Below are positions 59,536 through 64,000 of a stretch of 64,000 bases of DNA, piece after piece; positions within the stretch are counted from its first letter, which is position 1, and each line of letters starts with the position of its first letter. The stretch spans positions 1-64,000 of the forward strand of contig JAFEGV010000004.1 in assembly GCA_018239665.1 (NCBI GenBank), given 5' to 3'. Made by a program: the position numbers and the translations under genes. This DNA comes from Verrucomicrobiota bacterium. Lineage in GTDB: Bacteria; Chlamydiota; Chlamydiia; Chlamydiales; Rhabdochlamydiaceae. The notes beneath the pieces were generated by a model. The model made no database searches, was not told the origin of the DNA, and saw nothing but the letters and a program-made list of their open reading frames with translations.

Positions 59536-60666
59536 TTAGTTCGTTTGAATCAACTTAAAAGCGGCGGAACCTGTTCCAAGATTTTCTGTGATCCGGTCAA
59601 AAGCATCCAAAATCATGCTTTGAGGCATCGTGAAGAGGCAATCGCTCATCTTGCTGCCGCCGCAGCCGTCTTGGTAACAGGGACGGCATGAAAAGCGCTG
59701 GGCAACTACTTGGGCGCGGGGATTCATCCAGGGTCCCCAATTCTGGTCCGATGTGGGACCGAAAAGCGCGACGACAGGAGTTTTGGTCGCAGATGCGATG
59801 TGAAGAGGAACCGAATCGACGGTGATCAATGCTTTTGCAAACCCGATCAGCGCGCTCAATTCCTTAAGACCTGTTTTGCCCGCAAAGTTAAGAATGGGAA
59901 TTTCGGGGATTTTGCTGCAGATGTCGTCAATCATTTGCAATTCATCCGGATCGGGGCTTGCAGTCAGGACGATCTTCTCGCCTCTTTGATGCAATGCTGT
60001 GACCAAACGCGCGATCTGCTCCGTGGAGAGGCATTTGAAGCGCCATCTGGAGACAGGATGGATGACGATGTACCCTCCGATCGAAAGACCTTCTTGAGAG
60101 AGCATCTCTTGCACCCTCTGCGAAGAGCTTGCCGGGATATGGAGGCTGACATCTTTTTCATCGCCGGTTGGAAAAATGCCTATCCGCCGCAACACATCCA
60201 GCTGCTTTTCGACCGTGTGGCGCGGATGGGGGCAGTTTTTAACAATGTGGGTATAGATGTTCCGCTTGCCAAGCAATCCTTTTTTTCCGGGATCGAACCC
60301 TACGCGGTACCGGCTTTTGGAGGCCCAGGCCGCGATCGCTCCCCGGTCTCCTTCCGTTAAGTTGATCACAAGATCGTACTGTGCATTGCGGATCTTCTTC
60401 AGCAGGCTTAGTTCTTTGAGGATTTTTTTTAAGGGGAAGAGTTTTTTCCAGTTCCGGTCATAGAGAAGAAATTGGGAGATGCTCGGATGCCCTTCCAGCA
60501 TAGGCAGCGTATCTTTATAAATGAAGGCATCGATCTCGGCCTGCGGCATCGCCCGTTTCAAGTTCGTAAACACGGGAGAAGTCAACAGCACATCGCCGTG
60601 GTGGCGCATTTTGACAACGAGGACCCGTTTGACGAGGGAAAGGTCGGGATAATTTCCGTAAGCCAT
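59536..60666 (-). CDS. glycosyltransferase family 9, LPS heptosyltransferase type
   Basis: 376 residues. N-terminal RVLVVKMRHHGDVLLTSPVFTNLKRAMP and C-terminal ITVDSVPLHIASATKTPVVALFGPTSDQNWGPW are the two conserved blocks of the WaaF/WaaQ heptosyltransferase family; DLVINLTEGDRGAIAAW and VIHPVSRWRFKCL are also typical. It would transfer heptose (or a related sugar) from an ADP-sugar to the LPS core at the inner face of the membrane. Sugar specificity cannot be read. Single gene; element E lies just downstream. Confidence 0.88.
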   Translation of the reverse strand: MAYGNYPDLSLVKRVLVVKMRHHGDVLLTSPVFTNLKRAMPQAEIDAFIYKDTLPMLEGHPSISQFLLYDRNWKKLFPLKKILKELSLLKKIRNAQYDLVINLTEGDRGAIAAWASKSRYRVGFDPGKKGLLGKRNIYTHIVKNCPHPRHTVEKQLDVLRRIGIFPTGDEKDVSLHIPASSSQRVQEMLSQEGLSIGGYIVIHPVSRWRFKCLSTEQIARLVTALHQRGEKIVLTASPDPDELQMIDDICSKIPEIPILNFAGKTGLKELSALIGFAKALITVDSVPLHIASATKTPVVALFGPTSDQNWGPWMNPRAQVVAQRFSCRPCYQDGCGGSKMSDCLFTMPQSMILDAFDRITENLGTGSAAFKLIQTN

Positions 60667-60915
60667 TGATTACCAAGATTTTACAAACACACCATCTGAA
60701 GGCCGTCCGCTTAAAAATTAGCGCCTGCTGAACGACAATGATTTTACCGTCGAGTTTAATCTATGCGCCTACTATAATCAAATCCTTTTCCGAATCGGGC
60801 CATCCCGTTGTGTTTTCTTCAAAAAGGTTCCCAAATTTCTTTGAAGAAATCAGGAGCGGGAACGGTCCGAAAAAAATTAAATCGGTTCATGAACTAACAC
60901 TTTGGAGAATTTTTC

Positions 60916-61341
60916 ATGGCTACTGAGCAAACGCTTTCCATTTTAAAACCTGATGCTGTCGCAGCGAACAACGTTGGCGCAATCATCTCCCGCTTCGAAA
61001 AAGGGGGACTGAAAGTCATCGCAGCAAAAATGGTCCATCTTTCCACTGAACAAGCAAAGGCGTTTTACGCTGTGCACGCACACCGTCCTTTCTTTCAAGA
61101 GCTCGTCTCTTTCATGATCGAAGGGCCTGTAATGGTCATGGTCCTTCACGGCGAAGATGCGATCGCAAAAAACCGCGCTTTAATGGGTGCAACGAACCCT
61201 AAAGAAGCAGAAGCCGGCACAATCCGCGCCGACTTTGCTAAGTCGATCGACAAGAACGCTGTCCACGGTTCCGATAGCGCTGAAAACGCGAAAAAAGAGA
61301 TCGCGTTCTTCTTCAAGCCGCAAGAGATTTTCCCTCGCTAA
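60916..61341 (+). CDS. ndk: nucleoside diphosphate kinase
   Basis: 141 residues. [15 protein letters not shown], the ATP-binding [17 protein letters not shown] and [15 protein letters not shown] with the phosphorylated His117 are diagnostic. Exchanges phosphate among NTPs and dNTPs. GGAG precedes the ATG; a TATAAT at 60773-60778 without a clear -35 may give a ~130-nt leader. The rest of the 249-bp gap upstream contains no gene I accept. Confidence 0.97.
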   Translation: MATEQTLSILKPDAVAANNVGAIISRFEKGGLKVIAAKMVHLSTEQAKAFYAVHAHRPFFQELVSFMIEGPVMVMVLHGEDAIAKNRALMGATNPKEAEAGTIRADFAKSIDKNAVHGSDSAENAKKEIAFFFKPQEIFPR

Positions 61342-61350
61342 GAAGCACCA

Positions 61351-61797
61351 CTAAAGCTTCTCGGTGTCGATAAGCAATGTGACGGGGCCATCATTGATGA
61401 GCGCGACATCCATCTGCGCTCCAAAGATCCCCGTTGCAACATGCGCAATCGACTTCTTTAACTCCTTCACAAATTCCAGATAGATCGGCTCTGCAAGCGA
61501 TGCAGGAGCAGCCTGCGTAAAATCGGGGCGACGCCCTTCGCAGCAGTTTCCATACAGGGTAAATTGGGAAACGACGAGCACCTCGGCCTTGCGATCGAGC
61601 AAAGACGCATCCATTTTTCCCTCTTCATTATGGAACATTCTTAAATTGACGAGCTTGTTGGCAAGCCAGGGAATTTTGGAAAAGTCGTCGTTTTTATGCA
61701 CGCCGAAAAGCACCATAGCGCCCTTTCCGATCGAGCCGACGACCTTTCCATCGACAGTGACACTCGCTTGCTTTACTCGTTGGACAACAATGCGCAT
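61351..61797 (-). CDS. dtd: D-aminoacyl-tRNA deacylase
   Basis: 148 residues. [26 protein letters not shown] (the SQFTL active-site motif) and the C-terminal [10 protein letters not shown] (GPVT, the cross-subunit Gly-cisPro-type motif) are the family hallmarks. Removes D-amino acids or glycine mischarged onto tRNA. Its start overlaps the end of pckG by 25 bp, so it is probably co-transcribed and translationally coupled. Confidence 0.95.
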   Translation of the reverse strand: MRIVVQRVKQASVTVDGKVVGSIGKGAMVLFGVHKNDDFSKIPWLANKLVNLRMFHNEEGKMDASLLDRKAEVLVVSQFTLYGNCCEGRRPDFTQAAPASLAEPIYLEFVKELKKSIAHVATGIFGAQMDVALINDGPVTLLIDTEKL

Positions 61798-63608
61798 GAC
61801 GCTTCCGAGACGCGGTGTTCAAGGTTGTGGATCTCTTCAACAATTTGGTGGGACAAATGTTCTCCAAATTGATGGAAATACTGCTTCAAGTCCGCAGCCT
61901 CTTTTTTCCAGGCGGAAAGATCGATATGGAATAATTCACGCACATCATCCGGATTGATCTGTAGGCCGTTGAGATCAAGGTCCTTTTTCTTTGGCACAAG
62001 ACCAATTGCTGTCGGTTTTCCTGCGACATTGTTATCGACCCTGGCAAACATCCATTTGAGGACGCGCGCATTCTCTCCAAAGCCCGGCCAAATAAACTGC
62101 CCGTCTTTTTTGCGGAACCAGTTCACATAGAAAAAGCGGGGCAGCTTAGAAGGATCTCTTCCCTGGGACAACTTGCACCAATGGGCAAAGTAGTCGCCCA
62201 TATTGTAGCCGCAAAAAGGGAGCATCGCAAACGGATCATGGCGCAATTTCCCGATGACGCCGGCTGCTGCCGCGGTCATTTCCGAAGAGACGGACGCTCC
62301 TAAAAACACGCCGTGCTGCCAGTCAAACGCTTCATAGACGAGCGGGACGACCGATGAGCGGCGTCCTCCGAAAATGATCCCGGAAATCGGCACTCCGCGC
62401 GGATCTTGCCAAAGCGGATCGATCACAGGACATTGCGATGCGGCAACAGTAAAGCGCGCATTCGGATGCGCTGCAGGCTGTCCCGATTGCGGGTCCCAAG
62501 CATTGCCCTTCCAATCGGTCAATCCTTCCGGAGGAACCGGTGTCATCCCTTCCCACCACACATCTCCATCGGCTGTCAGGGCGGTGTTCGTAAAGATGGC
62601 GTTCCGATTGATCGTGTTCATGGCGGAAGGATTTGATTTTACCGAGGTGCCGGGAGCAACGCCGAAAAAGCCGGCTTCCGGATTGATCGCGTACAACCTG
62701 CCATCTTCGCCAAAATGCATCCATGCGATGTCGTCGCCGACGCACTCGAACTTCCAGCCTGGCAGCGAGGACTGGAGCATGGCCAGGTTAGTCTTTCCGC
62801 ATGCGCTTGGGAACGCTGCCGCAAAATACTTCTTCTCCCCTTCAGGGTTGGTGACGCCCATGATCAGCATATGCTCGGCAAGCCAGCCTTGGTCCCGTCC
62901 CATCACAGAGGCGATCCTCAATGCAAAGCTCTTCTTTCCAAGCAAGGCGTTTCCGCCGTATCCGCTTCCGAACGACCAGATGCTCTTTTCTTCCGGGAAA
63001 TGGACAATATACTTTTGGTCGGAGCAGCATGGCCATGGATGATCTTGCTGGCCGGGCTTCAAAGGAACTCCGACAGAGTGCATGCAAGGAACAAACGGAT
63101 CATCTTTCAACGCCTTGACCACATCCGATCCGATCCGGGTCATGATCTTCATGCTGCAGACCACATAAGGAGAATCGGTGATTTCGACGCCGATCTGCCG
63201 CATGGGAGAGTCCAAAGGCCCCATGCAATAGGGGATCACATACATCGTCCTGCCTTCCATGCACCCATCGAACAGCTTCAGCAAAATGGAACGCATTTCT
63301 TCAGGGTCTTTCCAATTGTTAGTAGGCCCGGCGTCTTCTTGTTTGCGCGAACAGATGAAGGTCGCTTCTTCGACCCTTGCGACATCGTTAGGAGAGGAGT
63401 GGCACCAAAAGCTGTTGGGACGTTTTTCAGGATTCAAACGGACAAAAACACCCGCGTCGACAAGCTTTTGAGTGAGCTGATTGTATTCTTGCTCCGAGCC
63501 GTCGCACAGATGGATATTTTGCGGACGGCAAAGGGCAATAGCTTCTTGAAGCCATTTGATCAATGCTTTATTCGTTGTCCATTGAGAAAAATCATGCGAA
63601 TTGGCCAT
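61773..63608 (-). CDS. pckG: phosphoenolpyruvate carboxykinase (GTP)
   Basis: 611 residues from the ATG at 63608 (GAGG upstream), the normal family length. Kinase-1 loop [13 protein letters not shown] with the reactive Cys, [56 protein letters not shown] and [22 protein letters not shown] identify the GTP-dependent enzyme. It interconverts oxaloacetate and PEP, the gluconeogenic entry in chlamydiae. The frame is open 51 more codons upstream and would add a hydrophobic signal-like segment ([19 protein letters not shown]); I treat that as non-coding. Adjacent to mreB as in Chlamydia. Confidence 0.95.
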   Translation of the reverse strand: MANSHDFSQWTTNKALIKWLQEAIALCRPQNIHLCDGSEQEYNQLTQKLVDAGVFVRLNPEKRPNSFWCHSSPNDVARVEEATFICSRKQEDAGPTNNWKDPEEMRSILLKLFDGCMEGRTMYVIPYCMGPLDSPMRQIGVEITDSPYVVCSMKIMTRIGSDVVKALKDDPFVPCMHSVGVPLKPGQQDHPWPCCSDQKYIVHFPEEKSIWSFGSGYGGNALLGKKSFALRIASVMGRDQGWLAEHMLIMGVTNPEGEKKYFAAAFPSACGKTNLAMLQSSLPGWKFECVGDDIAWMHFGEDGRLYAINPEAGFFGVAPGTSVKSNPSAMNTINRNAIFTNTALTADGDVWWEGMTPVPPEGLTDWKGNAWDPQSGQPAAHPNARFTVAASQCPVIDPLWQDPRGVPISGIIFGGRRSSVVPLVYEAFDWQHGVFLGASVSSEMTAAAAGVIGKLRHDPFAMLPFCGYNMGDYFAHWCKLSQGRDPSKLPRFFYVNWFRKKDGQFIWPGFGENARVLKWMFARVDNNVAGKPTAIGLVPKKKDLDLNGLQINPDDVRELFHIDLSAWKKEAADLKQYFHQFGEHLSHQIVEEIHNLEHRVSEASCALLSNE

Positions 63609-63815
63609 GTCATCCTCTTGAGTTACATGCTGAATTGATAATTCCTGCACCTGGTTAGACTGGGAAGCAAAAAGATGAGGATAATAAACGAGGGAAATTA
63701 AAAGCTGAAAAAAAAACACGCGCAGGCAAAGAAGTTTCCATTGATAGGTTGTGTTTTGCATAGTTCACTTGAATTTCTGAAGGTTTTACTCGGCGGTAAG
63801 TTTTACCATCGAGCT

Positions 63816-64000
63816 TTAGATAGCGATCGACTTTCGTTTCTTAAACTTGTCAAGGTATTCAAGGGCTTTTCCAGTACCCATGCAGACTGCGAGCAAAGGA
63901 TTGGGGGCCACGATCACAGGAAGTCCTGTTTCTTTGATCAAGGCCTTGTCCAGACCTTTAATTAACGCACCGCCCCCTGCAAGCACCATCCCTCTTTCGA
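63816..64000 (-). CDS. mreB: rod-shape-determining protein MreB, C-terminal part
   Basis: The last 61 codons, running off the right edge. [18 protein letters not shown] and [20 protein letters not shown] are the typical end of MreB (the GGGALL/I and AEDPLxCVxxGTG regions of the actin fold), followed by a basic tail FKKRKSIAI. In chlamydiae, which lack FtsZ, MreB directs the division septum and peptidoglycan synthesis. Upstream of pckG on the same strand. Confidence 0.93.
   Translation of the reverse strand, partial: ERGMVLAGGGALIKGLDKALIKETGLPVIVAPNPLLAVCMGTGKALEYLDKFKKRKSIAI

Noticed and set aside
60738-60926. 62-codon open frame upstream of ndk
   Set aside because: Overlaps the putative promoter and the ndk start, no ribosome site, low-complexity product; best read as the ndk leader.
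1-64000. CRISPR array, prophage, integrase or rRNA operon
   Set aside because: No regularly spaced direct repeats, phage structural genes, recombinase motifs or rRNA sequence were seen anywhere in the window.

Overview
The window is chromosome of a member of the Chlamydiota, most likely an environmental (Parachlamydiales-type) lineage rather than a Chlamydiaceae. The evidence is the set of small gene blocks in what I recall as chlamydial order: LysM protein-pheT-lipoprotein-ogt; trhO-rpsD-nfo-murJ; rluD-KH protein; kdsA-lptC-lptA-lptB; mreB-pckG. A large accessory content (asnS, F-box/WD40 protein, sialidase-like protein, NCS1 permeases) fits a larger genome from a protist- or animal-associated relative. 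Family or genus cannot be fixed by reading alone.

Layout. 0-2.2 kb is AT-rich and looks imported: the tail of an NRPS-type adenylation enzyme, a SAM methyltransferase and an MFS exporter. 2.4-9.3 kb holds three paralogous NCS1-like permeases around an oppositely transcribed unit that starts from a consensus promoter and encodes a 57-residue glycine-rich hydrophobic peptide plus two tandem paralogues of unknown function. 9.3-24.2 kb has yidD, a CPBP protease, an amine oxidase, small secreted proteins, the pheT block, an SNF2 ATPase, a sialidase-like protein and trhO. 24.2-31.4 kb has a candidate small RNA, rpsD, a possible effector gene, murJ, nfo and asnS. 31.4-37.1 kb is a minus-strand cluster hemA - membrane protein with polymer-forming repeats - M48 lipoprotein - PBP4. 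37.6-44.7 kb has an F-box/WD40 protein, recX, small proteins, rluD, khpA, a large DHH-motif protein and tRNA-Arg(UCU). 44.8-54.8 kb has a secretin, secreted proteins, dapB, a YheT hydrolase and the kdsA/lptCAB LPS block. 55-64 kb has a reductase, a kinase, an ABC exporter, a heptosyltransferase, ndk, dtd, pckG and the end of mreB.

The most striking feature is a family of short palindromic elements. Their ends read GAGGGARTTGCAAAACT and they duplicate 4 bp on insertion. One copy sits in frame inside the signal peptide of the M48 lipoprotein gene, one in frame inside hemA, one exactly at the lptC/lptA ATGA junction so that its 4-bp duplication preserves both the stop and the start, and one at a stop codon. 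Deleting element plus one duplicate restores textbook gene structures by eye. This resembles, by analogy only, the Rickettsia palindromic elements. Other inverted-repeat families are also present: a pair of 173-bp elements, a 158-bp element with a possible 5-bp duplication, a 165-bp element at another stop codon, and a CACAGAG-type repeat. I saw no rRNA, CRISPR array, intact transposase or prophage.
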